Shown: one piece after another, positions 48,098 through 59,725 of the stretch
How positions within the stretch are numbered: position 1 is the stretch's first letter
Layout: every line of letters starts with the position of its first letter
From: 40CM-4-68-19 sp036513415
Lineage (GTDB): Bacteria > Myxococcota > Myxococcia > Myxococcales > 40CM-4-68-19
Assembly (NCBI GenBank): GCA_036513415.1
Contig: DATBZA010000158.1
Coordinates: 1-64,000 of the forward strand
Reading direction: 5' to 3'
DNA length: 64,000 bases
The notes under the pieces: generated by a model
Database searches by the model: none
What the model was told of the DNA's origin: nothing
Seen by the model: only the letters and a program-made list of their open reading frames with translations
Translations under genes and position numbers: made by a program

Positions 48098-50002
48098 TCA
48101 CTCGATGACCACCGGAACCGTGTCCGTCGCGCCCTCTTCGGAGCTGAGGAGGACCTGGAATTCACCGCGCCGCACGAATTGCCCGTACATCCGCGAACCG
48201 GTCGCCTGGGCCCCGCCGGGAAGCGTCCATTGGATGCCGACCGCGTCCGCGTCCGCTGCCACCAGTGCGCAGCCCGCGCCTGCGCGAGCGCGCAGCTTGC
48301 CCTCCACCAGCGCGCAGCCGTCTCCCTGGACCGAAAGGGCGGGGGCGTCGCCGACTCGCGCGGTCACGGCCAGCCGGACGGCGGATCCCCCCTCGGCCGT
48401 GAACGTCACCTGGCCTTGGTGGGTACCCGTCGCGAGCTTCTGGGGATCGACGCGCACAGAGACGCGCGCCGGCGTCTCCACCTGCGTGCGCGGGAGGACG
48501 ATCCAGCTCGCGTCCGCGGCCAGGCTGACGGCGGTTGCTCCTCCCCGTTCGGAGTGGACCGAGACGGCTTGCGGCCGCGGAACGCGCCCGGGGCGCGCGG
48601 TGAACTTCAGCTCTTCGCGCGAGAGCTTCAGCACGGCAGGTCCGGCGCCGGTCTCCTCGTCGAGCAGCGCGAGCGCGCGGCTGGCATGGACGCGGCCGTT
48701 CTGCACGCCACGGATCGGGATCGCCGAGGCCAGGATGGCCTTCCGGACCTGGGCAAGGGTGGCCTCCGGGTGCACCGCCCAGAGCAGGGCGGCCAGGCCG
48801 GCGACATGGGGAGCCGCCATGCTCGTGCCGTCGTAGCGTTCATACCGTCCGGGCGCGGTGGTGGAGAGGATACCCACGCCGGGCGCGGCGACCATGGCGC
48901 CCCGATCGGAGAACGGAGCCAGGAGGTCGTCGGGCGTCGACGCGCCCACCGAGATGACGTTGTCGAATTTTAGATTTGCCGGAAAGCTCGGCGATGGGGC
49001 CGAGTCGTTGCCCGCCGCCGCGACGAACAGCACGCCCTTGCGGCTCGCCCGCGCGATCGCGTTCGCAATCACCAGGCTGGTTCCGCCTCCACCCCAGGAG
49101 GCATTGATCACGCGAGCGCCATGCTCGGTGGCGAAGTCGATGGCCTTGGCCAGATGATCGCTGCGTCCGCCTCGCCGTCCGATGGCGCGCAGCGGCATCA
49201 GCGACACCTTCCAGTTCACGCCGGTCACGCCAAGCCGGTTGTCGCCTGTCGCGCCGATGGTTCCCGCCACGTGCGAGCCGTGCCACCGCTCGTCTCCCGA
49301 CGGCGCGGGCGAAGGATCGTTGTCATCGTCGACGAAGTCCCACCCCTTCACGTCGTCGACGTACCCATCCAGGTCGTCGTCCTGGCGGTCGGTCCCGGAC
49401 TCCTGCTCGTTGTGCCAGAGATTCCCCTTGAGATCAGGATGCTCGAGCGCGACGCCGTCGTCGACGACGGCGACCACCACCGCGCGTTCTCCAGTTGAGC
49501 GCGTCCACGCGGCGGGCGCCTCGATCTTCGCCATCCCCCACAAGTCATTGAAGCGCGGATCGTTGGGCACGCGGTCCTGCTGGTAGAGGTAGACAGGCTC
49601 GGCGAACGCGACTCCGGGACTCCCGGCCAGGGCGTCGGCCGCCGAGGCCGGATCGGTTCCCGGATCGATGGGCACCCGGAGCAGCGGCGCCTCATCGTCG
49701 GTCGCGACCGGAGCAAGGGCCAGGATTGGCGGCCCGTCATCGGCCCGCACGGCGCCAGCGGGCGGCGCCGCATTGCGCTGGAGCTGGACCAGGATCGAGT
49801 CCTCGGCGTGGATCGCCGGCCGCTCCCCACCAGAGCAGGCCAGCGTAGCCAGGATCGCGGCGGCCGCCGTTGCGGGCGCGCGCGGCCTCCTGCGCCGGAA
49901 GCGCGGGAATTCCGGTTCGTCCGCGTCGAAGATCGGATCCATGGGCTCGAACCGCGCGTCCAGGTGGCGCAGCGGATCGGAGAAGAGCTTGTCGTCGTCC
50001 AT
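48098..50002 (-). CDS. subtilisin-like serine protease (S8), probable lipoprotein
   Basis: A 634-residue secreted subtilase. After an acidic N-terminus and an Arg-rich segment (RFRRRRPRAPA, about 34-44) there is a hydrophobic stretch ending in a lipobox-like ATLACSGG (Cys56). The start could also be the ATG at residue 21. The catalytic triad is Asp181 (VVDDGVALEHPD), His241 (HGSHVAGTIG) and Ser394 (DGTSMAAPHVAG), with oxyanion Asn332 (AAAGNDS). A propeptide-like region precedes (about 60-150), and the C-terminal 170 residues are strand-rich, probably two Ig-like domains. It cleaves proteins in the periplasm or outside the cell. Confidence 0.92.
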   Translation of the reverse strand: MDDDKLFSDPLRHLDARFEPMDPIFDADEPEFPRFRRRRPRAPATAAAAILATLACSGGERPAIHAEDSILVQLQRNAAPPAGAVRADDGPPILALAPVATDDEAPLLRVPIDPGTDPASAADALAGSPGVAFAEPVYLYQQDRVPNDPRFNDLWGMAKIEAPAAWTRSTGERAVVVAVVDDGVALEHPDLKGNLWHNEQESGTDRQDDDLDGYVDDVKGWDFVDDDNDPSPAPSGDERWHGSHVAGTIGATGDNRLGVTGVNWKVSLMPLRAIGRRGGRSDHLAKAIDFATEHGARVINASWGGGGTSLVIANAIARASRKGVLFVAAAGNDSAPSPSFPANLKFDNVISVGASTPDDLLAPFSDRGAMVAAPGVGILSTTAPGRYERYDGTSMAAPHVAGLAALLWAVHPEATLAQVRKAILASAIPIRGVQNGRVHASRALALLDEETGAGPAVLKLSREELKFTARPGRVPRPQAVSVHSERGGATAVSLAADASWIVLPRTQVETPARVSVRVDPQKLATGTHQGQVTFTAEGGSAVRLAVTARVGDAPALSVQGDGCALVEGKLRARAGAGCALVAADADAVGIQWTLPGGAQATGSRMYGQFVRRGEFQVLLSSEEGATDTVPVVIE

Positions 50003-50125
50003 CGAGTTCCCCCCGAAACGGCCGCGAATGCGGCGCAGGACCCGCGGTTGCAGCGGCCGTGCCGGCGGGCTGTCGAGAGGACGGTCCGGAAAGGCAGGTG
50101 CCAGAACGGGACGGGGGGTGCCAGA

Positions 50126-50424
50126 ATGCGACCGGTGTCAGCGTACCGATGGGTGGGGGCGGACCTCGAGCTGAACGTGCACGCCCAGCCCGGCGCGCGC
50201 CGCAGCGAAGTTCAGGGAGTCCACGGCGACGCCGTCAAAGTCCGGATCCAAGCGCGCCCGGTGGACGGCGCCGCCAACCAGGCCCTGCTCGAGCTCCTTG
50301 CCGACGCCTTGAGAGTGCCGCGCAGCCGCTGCGCGCTGATCGCCGGCGAGACGGGCCGGAGGAAGCGCGTCCGGGTCGAGGGGCCCGACCGCGCCCATGC
50401 CGAGAACGTGCTGGCCCGCTGGAT

Positions 50425-50440
<16 letters not shown>
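50126..50440 (+). CDS. DUF167/YggU-family protein
   Basis: A 104-residue protein of the DUF167 (YggU) fold. LNVHAQPGARRSEVQGVHGD at about 16-35 and VRIQARPVDGAANQALLELL at about 40-58 are the two conserved stretches, and CALIAGETGRRKRVRV is the third. Its function is unknown in all bacteria. The start at 50126 may be replaced by the downstream GTG at 50134. Its last 16 bases overlap the convergent alaS end. It is divergent from the subtilase gene at 50002. Confidence 0.88.
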
Positions 50441-53091
<2,651 letters not shown>

Positions 53092-53153
53092 GGGGGCGGG
53101 AAGATAAGGAAAGACGCCCCGGATGTCACCAGCGGCTGCCTGGTGCAGCGTAC

Positions 53154-54605
53154 TTAGAATTCAAAGAAGCTGGCGAATCCGGCCGTGAAGCTGTCGACCG
53201 CCCGGATCTGCGTCTCGCCCGGCGGTAGCACCCACTCCCGCCGGAAATCGGCCCGGAAGTAGAGCGGCCCCACCATCTTGTAGGCGAGCGATGCGGCCAA
53301 GAGCGACCGCTCGTCGAGCCGGAACGCGTCGCCGAAGCCGCTCTTCATGTTCTTGCGCAGGTAGTAGGCGGACGCCTTGACCACGTCGAGCTTGGGCAGG
53401 ATCGCGAACAGGCCCAGCGAAGCCCCGTTCGGATCGCCCTGCCGGTCCTCGTACAGTCCGCCCACCTGGACGAATCCAGCGAGGTTGACCGCGAGCTCCC
53501 CGTGGAATCCGCCCTGGCTGAACGAGGTGTCTGAGGTCCGCGCGGCCTGCGCGGCGTCGTACTTCGCCATGTAGGTGGTGCTGGCGCCCTGCTGGACGGC
53601 GTACTGCACGCGCCCGATATCGTAGGTCTGGTCGAAATACTCCGGGATGTAACCCGGCTGCATCCTGCGGTACTCGAGCTTCGCCTGCACGCTCATTTCC
53701 AGCAGCGGAACAGGGAGACGGACGTCGCTCAGCACGCCCGCGTGCAAGCCGTTTCCGGCTCCCGCGATCCGGTTGAAGTCGGCGTACGGGATCACGCTCA
53801 CCAGCGAGTTGCGCACGACCTCGAACTCCGTGTCCACGCCGACCGCGGTGACGGCCTGCTGGTTGGGGATGATCGGGTTGCCCTGGGAATCCGACTGCAG
53901 AGGCCAGCTCAGGCGCACGGGCGCCCTGCGATCCGTGGCCCCGCTCACGCCGATGGCCCATCCTCGCAGGACGGGCATGTCGCCGAAGGGCCGGATATAG
54001 GCGCGCGCCGCCATCAGGCTCGGATTGCCCACCCAGTCGGTCAGGGTCTCGAGGCCCACGAACTCGGTGTTGACGTCGAACGCGAGACCGACCTTGGGAT
54101 GATCCAGGCTGAGCGAGTTGGAGTACCGGCTCACCAGCGTTCCGTGCCCGATCGAGGCCGCCCAGAGCTGGCCGGCAAGCGCGTACACCGGCTCGCGCTT
54201 GTTCCCGTAGCGGACGAAGCGGATGAACCTGGCGAGATCCTGCGGCTCGTCCCAGTCGCGCCGGCGGATCAGGCCCCCATACGTCTTCGACTCGCGCGTA
54301 AAGCCGCCCGCGCAGCACTGATCGTTGTTCCAGATCATCAGATTGAGCGGCACGGAGAGCCCGAGCCCCACCGGTCCCAGGCTGAACTCGGTGTTGATCA
54401 CGGTCGCGGCGTAGGAACCCTCGCCCTCGATGTTGGTCACCGCCAGGCCCACGAACGCGCCCTGGGTGCCGCCGAACAGCCCCGCCGAAGGATTCCCGAA
54501 CGCCCCGTTGCCCGCGGCCGCGTTGGGCGACGGCTGGCTCTCCGGCTCCTGCGCAATGGCGGCGGCAGCGATCAGGACAGTGGCGGCGAGAACGCGCGAT
54601 CGCAT
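53154..54605 (-). CDS. predicted outer-membrane beta-barrel protein
   Basis: A 483-residue exported protein. The signal peptide MRSRVLAATVLIAAAAIAQ ends at about residue 19. The rest has many short strands with alternating aromatic and small polar residues, often bounded by GxxY or W, and a final Phe (SFTAGFASFFEF), all typical of an outer-membrane barrel. No family is recognised. The ATG at 54605 has GGAG eight bases upstream; a TTG twelve bases before it is less likely. It lies 62 bases before alaS on the same strand, and might be transcribed with it. Confidence 0.75.
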   Translation of the reverse strand: MRSRVLAATVLIAAAAIAQEPESQPSPNAAAGNGAFGNPSAGLFGGTQGAFVGLAVTNIEGEGSYAATVINTEFSLGPVGLGLSVPLNLMIWNNDQCCAGGFTRESKTYGGLIRRRDWDEPQDLARFIRFVRYGNKREPVYALAGQLWAASIGHGTLVSRYSNSLSLDHPKVGLAFDVNTEFVGLETLTDWVGNPSLMAARAYIRPFGDMPVLRGWAIGVSGATDRRAPVRLSWPLQSDSQGNPIIPNQQAVTAVGVDTEFEVVRNSLVSVIPYADFNRIAGAGNGLHAGVLSDVRLPVPLLEMSVQAKLEYRRMQPGYIPEYFDQTYDIGRVQYAVQQGASTTYMAKYDAAQAARTSDTSFSQGGFHGELAVNLAGFVQVGGLYEDRQGDPNGASLGLFAILPKLDVVKASAYYLRKNMKSGFGDAFRLDERSLLAASLAYKMVGPLYFRADFRREWVLPPGETQIRAVDSFTAGFASFFEF

Positions 54606-54760
54606 GGTCGGCTCCAATCGGAAGGGGCGATCCGACGCTAGCGAACCCCCTCAGGTAGGAGCGAGAAAACTGCCGGCACGGCCACGAGTTACGGGTGGCC
54701 ATTCCCCCTCCAACGGCGCCGCATGTGGCGCTCGCGAATGCGGTGTGGGGAAACGCGCGC

Positions 54761-55690
54761 TCAGGGCCGGCGCAGGATCAGGGCGCGGAAGAGCTGCGCG
54801 AATCCGGCTGGACCGGTGGCGTCGGGCCAGCGCGGCGAGCCGAGCGGCGGCAGCTCGAGGGCGAGCAAGCGGGACAGCACGGGGAAGCGGCGGCGCACTT
54901 CCGCTTCGGGCGCGGCGAACACTTCGCAGGAAGCGACGCGGCGCAGCCGCCAGAGATCGGTGTAGCTCGCGCAGCGGACGGAGAGGTCGGCGCCGAGGAG
55001 CGCATGCAGGGGAAGCTCCTCTACCGCCAGCCCGGCCTCGACCGCGGCCGCGCGGAGGGAGCGGAAGTCGATCGACCATTCGACGTGCTCTCCCTGGCCG
55101 AAGGCCGCGAGCAGTCGGACCGGGCCCGGGTCGAAGTCGCCCCCGAACTCGGTGAGCACCGCGGCGCCGCCCGGTGCGAGCACGCGGGAAAGCTCGCGGA
55201 CCAGGCGGATCGCTCCGGTGTTGCGGCCTCCTTCGACCGCAAGGTCGGCGATCACCTCGTTGGCGAGCACCAGGCCGTCGAGGGAGCGCGAAGCGAACGG
55301 CAGCTCGAGCGCGTCGGCGCGCACGCCGGTCCAGCGCAGGTGCCGGCCGCCGGGCTGCGACGGCTCCAGCGCGCGCCGCCGCTGGGCGGCGATCAGCGCC
55401 GGCGAGAGATCCACGGCGGTCCAGCGGGCGCCCGTGAACGGGCCAGCGTCGCCACGCCATGCCGCCTCCGCCAGGTGGCCGGCCCCGCCGCCGATCTCGA
55501 CGACGCCGCTGCGCGCGGGCCGGATGCCGTGGCCGGCGATGCCTTGCAAGAGCGCCTCGCCGTACCGCCGCCCACCCAGGGCCGGATGAGGGAAGCGGAG
55601 CAGGTGCGAGATGGTGCACTCGACTTCGTCGAACCGGCGCCGGGGAGCCAGGCGATCGGTGCGATGGTGCGCGCGGTTCGGGTCCTCCAC
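54761..55690 (-). CDS. SAM-dependent methyltransferase-like protein
   Basis: A 309-residue cytoplasmic protein with a Rossmann methyltransferase fold. GVVEIGGGAGHLAEAAW (about 62-78) is the SAM-binding motif I, WTAVDLSPALIAAQ (about 90) is motif II, and VLTEFGGDFDP at about 182 is the later strand. The motif I form (EIGGGAGH) is like the MidA/SAM-methyltransferase group, but I cannot name the substrate. The start is GTG, three bases after the stop of the coiled-coil gene. A 155-base gap separates it from the barrel gene at 54605. Confidence 0.8.
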   Translation of the reverse strand: MEDPNRAHHRTDRLAPRRRFDEVECTISHLLRFPHPALGGRRYGEALLQGIAGHGIRPARSGVVEIGGGAGHLAEAAWRGDAGPFTGARWTAVDLSPALIAAQRRRALEPSQPGGRHLRWTGVRADALELPFASRSLDGLVLANEVIADLAVEGGRNTGAIRLVRELSRVLAPGGAAVLTEFGGDFDPGPVRLLAAFGQGEHVEWSIDFRSLRAAAVEAGLAVEELPLHALLGADLSVRCASYTDLWRLRRVASCEVFAAPEAEVRRRFPVLSRLLALELPPLGSPRWPDATGPAGFAQLFRALILRRP

Positions 55691-55693
55691 CGC

Positions 55694-55969
55694 TCAGCTC
55701 TTCGAGCCCGTCCGGGGCGGTCCGTCCCAGGGCGCCAGCAGCAGGCGCGCGGTGAGCGCGTCCATCATCCGGGAAATCTCGCGCAGCCCCTCGCTGAGCT
55801 GCGAGAGCTCCAGGTCGTCTCGCTCCAGCCGCTCCCGCCAGGCCGCCACCTTGCGGCGGGCCTCGGCGCCGAAGCTCCGCACGTCGTCGGGCAGCTCGCC
55901 CTCCATGCGCGCCAGCGCCGCGTCCATCTCCTGGAGCCGGGCGAGGCAGGCGCGCTGGGCGTCGTCCAT
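55694..55969 (-). CDS. small coiled-coil protein
   Basis: A 91-residue protein that is almost all alpha-helical with heptad-like Leu spacing (LARLQEMDAALARMEGEL, and later LERDDLELSQLSEGLREI). It resembles no family I know. The stop is three bases before the methyltransferase start, so they are probably translated together; it may pair with the methyltransferase. The def gene lies 54 bases upstream on the same strand. Confidence 0.6.
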   Translation of the reverse strand: MDDAQRACLARLQEMDAALARMEGELPDDVRSFGAEARRKVAAWRERLERDDLELSQLSEGLREISRMMDALTARLLLAPWDGPPRTGSKS

Positions 55970-56023
55970 GCCCGCGTTGTCTCACTCAATTCCCGGACCG
56001 ACAAGCGCCGGCGCCGCGAGGGC

Positions 56024-56593
56024 TCAGAAAGCGGTTGCCTCGCCCTTCCGTTCCGCCTCGTGCTGGGACTTCAGCTTCTTCATCCGGCGCCGGATCAGCT
56101 CGCGCTTGAGCGCGCTCAGGTGGTCGACGAAGAGCTTGCCTTGCAGGTGGTCCATCTCGTGCTGGACGCAGACGGAGAGCAGCGTGTTGGTCGCTTCCTT
56201 CCGCTTCCGCTTGCCGTCGCGGTCGGTGTACTCCACCACGATGTGCCCGAATCGGGTGATTTCCTCGTACTCGTCGGGGACGGAGAGACAGCCTTCGGTA
56301 TAGGTGAACTCGCCCTCGCCGAGCTTGAGCACCGGGTCGATCAGCCAGAACAGCCCTTCGCCTTTCTTCTTCGGTTCTTCGCCCTCGGCAGAGGGGCGCT
56401 GGTCGACGTCCATCGCGATCACGTTCAGGTGCACGCCGACCTGGGGCGCTGCCAGCCCGACGCCGTTGGCTTCGTACATGCTCTCCGCCATGTCGTCGCA
56501 CAGCTTGCGGATCTTCGCATCGACCTCGCCCACGGGCTTGGCCTTCTGCTTGAGGCGGGGGTCGGGCCAGATCAGGATTTCGCGCAGCGCCAT
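56024..56593 (-). CDS. def: peptide deformylase
   Basis: A 189-residue Fe2+ enzyme removing the formyl group from new proteins. The three motifs are GVGLAAPQVG (about 44-53), EGCLSVPDEYEE (about 100-111) and QHEMDHLQGKLFVD (about 144-157), with metal ligands Cys and two His and catalytic Glu. A Lys/Glu-rich insert (EGEEPKKKGEG) at about 71 lengthens it slightly. GAGGAG is about ten bases before the ATG, and a good promoter lies upstream at 56635-56640. The coiled-coil gene follows 54 bases downstream. Confidence 0.95.
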   Translation of the reverse strand: MALREILIWPDPRLKQKAKPVGEVDAKIRKLCDDMAESMYEANGVGLAAPQVGVHLNVIAMDVDQRPSAEGEEPKKKGEGLFWLIDPVLKLGEGEFTYTEGCLSVPDEYEEITRFGHIVVEYTDRDGKRKRKEATNTLLSVCVQHEMDHLQGKLFVDHLSALKRELIRRRMKKLKSQHEAERKGEATAF

Positions 56594-56634
56594 TCTTCTT
56601 CGCTCCTCGGACGTGCGGCCGGGCGGAACAGGAG

Positions 56635-56640
56635 ATTATA
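56635..56640 (-). promoter_or_regulatory. -10 element (TATAAT) before def
   Basis: On the minus strand TATAAT is at 56640 to 56635, inside the 98-base gap between priA and def. A fitting -35 at 17 bases is weak (TGGCGG). Transcription would begin near 56628, giving a leader of about 35 bases. A perfect consensus -10 is rare in this very GC-rich sequence and supports separate transcription of def and the genes after it. Confidence 0.55.
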
Positions 56641-56691
56641 TTCAGAGCGTCCGGCGGCCGCCAGAATCGATTCCGCAGCCTGGTATCCGAC

Positions 56692-59040
56692 TCAGAGCAG
56701 CGCCACCGGGTCTACGTCCAGCGCAAGCTGGACCCCTGGGACCCGATGGGACGCTTGGAGCGCGCGAGCGAGGCGGTGGAGCGGCCCGTGATCGCGCGCG
56801 CGCAGCAGCAGTTGCCACCGGTGCTTGCCCCGCACCTTGGCCAGCGGAGCTGGCGCAGGTCCGAGCACCTCCACCGGCTCGCCGCCGGACTTGAAGCGGC
56901 GGGCCAGCGCCGCCGCGCGCTCCGCGGCGCCCCGGACGCGCGCTTCCGAATGGCCGAGCAGGCGGACCGCCACCAGCCGGACGAAGGGAGGAAAGTGCAG
57001 CTCCTCCCGGCGGCGCAGCTCGGCCGAAGCGAACGCGTCGTAGTCGAGCGCGATCGCGTCCGGCTTGAAGGCCTGGACCAGGACGCGCCCGGGCGAATCT
57101 CCGCGGCCGGCACGTCCAGCGACCTGGATGAGAAGCTGCACGCAGCGCTCCGCCGCGCGGAAATCCGGCAAATGCAACGGCCCGTCCGCGTCCAGGACGC
57201 CCACCAGGGTCACGCCAGGAAAGTCGTGTCCCTTCGCCACCATCTGCGTTCCGACCAGGACGTCGAGCTCCCGCCGCGCGAAGCGCGCCAGCAGCGCGGC
57301 GGCCTGGCCCGGTCCGCCCGCGGCATCCCGGTCGAGCCGCCCCACCCGGGCCTTGGGGACCACGGATTCCAGCTGTTCCTCGACTTTCTCTGTTCCACCT
57401 CCGAAGGCGATCAGCTGCGTGCCGCCGCAGCCGGCGCATGCGCGGCGCGGCCCCTCCTCGTGCCCGCAGAGATGGCATCGGAGGCGCTCGCTGCCGGCGC
57501 GGTGCAGCACCAATGCGACCGAGCAGTTGGGGCAACCGACCGCCGCGCCGCAAGAAGCGCAGAGAAGGGTGCGCGTATGGCCGCGGCGGTTGAGGAACAG
57601 GATGGCCTGCTCGCGGCGGGCGAGCGTTTCGCGCAGTGCGCCGGCCAGCTCGGGCGTGAGCAGCTCGTCCGAAACGCGGCGCCTCACTACCGTGACCGCC
57701 GGCAGGGGCCGCGCCTCGACGCGCTCCGGCAGGCGCAGCGTGCGCAGCTTTCCTTCCTGGGCGCGCCGCAGCGTCTCCAACGAGGGCGTGGCGCTGCCGA
57801 GGACGGCGACGGCCTGCGCCTTCTGCGCGCGGACCAGCGCCAGATCGCGCGCATGGTACCGGAGCCGCTCCTCCTGCTTGTACGAGGGCTCGTGCTCCTC
57901 GTCGACGACGATGATTCCCAGCTGCGCGACCGGCGCCCAGATGGCCCCTCGCGCTCCCACCACGATGCCGGCGAGACCCTGCCGGACCCGCTGCCACTCG
58001 GCGACCCGTTCCGGGTCCGAGAGACCCGAATGAAGCACCGCGACGTCGGCGCCGAAGCGGCCGCGGAACCGGCCGGCGAGCTGCGGCGTCAGCGCGATCT
58101 CGGGGACCAGCGCGATCGCGCCCAGCCCTTGCGACCGCGCGTGCGCGATGGCCTCCAGGTACACCCAGGTCTTGCCGCTGCCGGTCACGCCGTGCAGCAG
58201 GAAGGGCGCGAACGCCCGCGCATCGACGGCGGCGACGAGCTCGCGGAGCGCCGACGCCTGCGCGGGAGTCGGGTCATGTCGCTGCTCTCCCCAGGGCGCC
58301 TGGGCCAGGGGTGTCGGACCGGCCGGAACCTGGTCGAGCCTGGCGAGGCCCCGCGCCGCCAGCGCGCGCAGGTGGGAGCGCGCGTTGGGGAAGGCCGCGA
58401 GCACTTCCTCGACAGGGACCGCCGAGCGGCGCGCGAGGAGCCAGGCGAGCACCTCCGCCTGCCGGGGCGCCCGCCGCAGGGACTCGGGCGTTGCTCCGGG
58501 CGCCGCCTGCGCGGATTCCACCAGCTGCGGGCCGACGCGGGGGCGCGCCTCCTCGCGCACCAGCGTCACCAGCCCGCGGCGCGACAGCTCGGCGAGCTGC
58601 GCCCGCGGAACCTTCGCGCTCGAACCCACTTTTCGCAGCGCCCGCCGCGCGGCTTCTTCCTGGCCGGGAAGATCGAGCTGGCCGGTCTCGAGCAACGCGC
58701 GGCCCGCCTCGGTCAGGCGGGGCACCAGGGCATCGCGGATGTCCATGCCCGGCGGCAAGGTCGCTTTCAGGGCGGGCCCGAGCGGCGACAGGTAGTGTCC
58801 CGCGGCCCAGCGGGCCAGGGCGACGACGTCCGCGGGCAACAGCGGCGCATCGTCCAGCAGTCGCACCGCATCGCGCACCTCGCCCTGCGCCGCGCCTGGA
58901 CCGAGCACGATTCCGGTCTCGGTACGCCGCCCCAGCGGCACCACCACGCGCCGGCCGGCCTCGGCGGCCCCGAGCTCCGGAGCGATCCGGTAGGTGAACA
59001 CGCCATCGCCGGCGGGAACGTTCAGCGCGACCGCGTACAG
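56692..59040 (-). CDS. priA: primosomal protein N' (replication restart helicase)
   Basis: A 782-residue superfamily 2 helicase of about normal PriA length (counted from CTG at 59040). Walker A is GVTGSGKTWVYLEA, the DEEH box is VVDEEHEPSYKQEERLRYH, and motif VI is QVAGRAGRGDSPG. A four-Cys/paired zinc region has CASCGAAVGCPNC and CHLCGHEEGP with CAGCGG. It reloads DnaB at stalled forks. The start is unusual: at the expected N-terminus there is no ATG, GTG or TTG, only a CTG one base after the preceding TGA. The nearest ATG, at 59133, lies inside the upstream gene. Confidence 0.92.
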   Translation of the reverse strand: MYAVALNVPAGDGVFTYRIAPELGAAEAGRRVVVPLGRRTETGIVLGPGAAQGEVRDAVRLLDDAPLLPADVVALARWAAGHYLSPLGPALKATLPPGMDIRDALVPRLTEAGRALLETGQLDLPGQEEAARRALRKVGSSAKVPRAQLAELSRRGLVTLVREEARPRVGPQLVESAQAAPGATPESLRRAPRQAEVLAWLLARRSAVPVEEVLAAFPNARSHLRALAARGLARLDQVPAGPTPLAQAPWGEQRHDPTPAQASALRELVAAVDARAFAPFLLHGVTGSGKTWVYLEAIAHARSQGLGAIALVPEIALTPQLAGRFRGRFGADVAVLHSGLSDPERVAEWQRVRQGLAGIVVGARGAIWAPVAQLGIIVVDEEHEPSYKQEERLRYHARDLALVRAQKAQAVAVLGSATPSLETLRRAQEGKLRTLRLPERVEARPLPAVTVVRRRVSDELLTPELAGALRETLARREQAILFLNRRGHTRTLLCASCGAAVGCPNCSVALVLHRAGSERLRCHLCGHEEGPRRACAGCGGTQLIAFGGGTEKVEEQLESVVPKARVGRLDRDAAGGPGQAAALLARFARRELDVLVGTQMVAKGHDFPGVTLVGVLDADGPLHLPDFRAAERCVQLLIQVAGRAGRGDSPGRVLVQAFKPDAIALDYDAFASAELRRREELHFPPFVRLVAVRLLGHSEARVRGAAERAAALARRFKSGGEPVEVLGPAPAPLAKVRGKHRWQLLLRARDHGPLHRLARALQASHRVPGVQLALDVDPVALL

Positions 59041-59041
59041 C

Positions 59042-59725
59042 TCATTCGGCGGAATCGTCTTCCTCTTCGGAGACCCTGCCGCGCACGCCCTTGGCCTCGA
59101 GCACCTCGAACCGGGCAGCGAGTTGGCCCCCATTCCAGAGCTCGATGACCCGCGGGAACCACTCGGCGGCGGCGGGAGTCCCGTACTGGAGGAGGCGCAG
59201 ATCGGCGCCTCCCTGCGCGATCAGCCGCGCCGGCGCCCAGTTGTCCTTGTACAGCCAGAGCTGCGGGCTGCTGCTGTCCCGCGGACTTGCGCCGAGAACG
59301 TACGTCGCCTGATCGGAGAGCCTCGATAGCCCGGCGCCGGCGCCGACGTCAGCTCCCGCCGCGCGCGCCGCCGCCTGCAGGGTCTGGGGCGCGTCGGCGA
59401 CGGGAACGCCGCGGTAGGCGAGGAATGCGCAGGAGAGCTGCAACATCCGCAGCGCCGGCCCGGAGGATCCCTCGGGGACGCCCTCCGGATTCTGCGCCGT
59501 GCCCTTGACGGAGAGCGAAAGGCCGCCCTCCCCCTCCAGCCGGCACTGCAGCGGGAAGCGCAGGACCAGCTGGGCAGTGCGCTGCGGATCGCTTCCGACC
59601 GACAGGTTGCCGGAGAGGGTCACGTCCCGGGTCTTGCCCAGCGCCCGGGCGCGTTGCGCCGTGTGCTTCAGCAGCGACCCCGCGGAAGGGATGTACGCGA
59701 GGAGGAGCGCCAGCAAGACCCGCAT
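59042..59725 (-). CDS. exported protein of unknown function, LolA-like fold possible
   Basis: A 227-residue protein with an N-terminal hydrophobic signal-like segment (MRVLLALLLAYIPSAG). The remainder is mostly strands, with DVTLSGNLSVGSDPQRTAQLVLRFPLQC early and LRLLQYGTPAAAEWFPRVIELW late, a pattern like LolA or outer-membrane lipoprotein-sorting proteins. The end is acidic (EEEDDSAE). No lipobox is clear. It overlaps the galU stop by one base (TGATG) and ends one base before the putative priA start, so it is part of one operon. The role is unknown. Confidence 0.7.
   Translation of the reverse strand: MRVLLALLLAYIPSAGSLLKHTAQRARALGKTRDVTLSGNLSVGSDPQRTAQLVLRFPLQCRLEGEGGLSLSVKGTAQNPEGVPEGSSGPALRMLQLSCAFLAYRGVPVADAPQTLQAAARAAGADVGAGAGLSRLSDQATYVLGASPRDSSSPQLWLYKDNWAPARLIAQGGADLRLLQYGTPAAAEWFPRVIELWNGGQLAARFEVLEAKGVRGRVSEEEDDSAE

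Noticed and set aside
50095..50126. repeated GGTGCCAGAA before the YggU-like gene
   Set aside because: Two imperfectly spaced copies; looks like simple-sequence duplication, not a defined site.
53127..53145. hairpin CACCAG-N7-CTGGTG between the barrel gene and alaS
   Set aside because: Only six base pairs, and no T-run on the minus strand; too weak to call a terminator.
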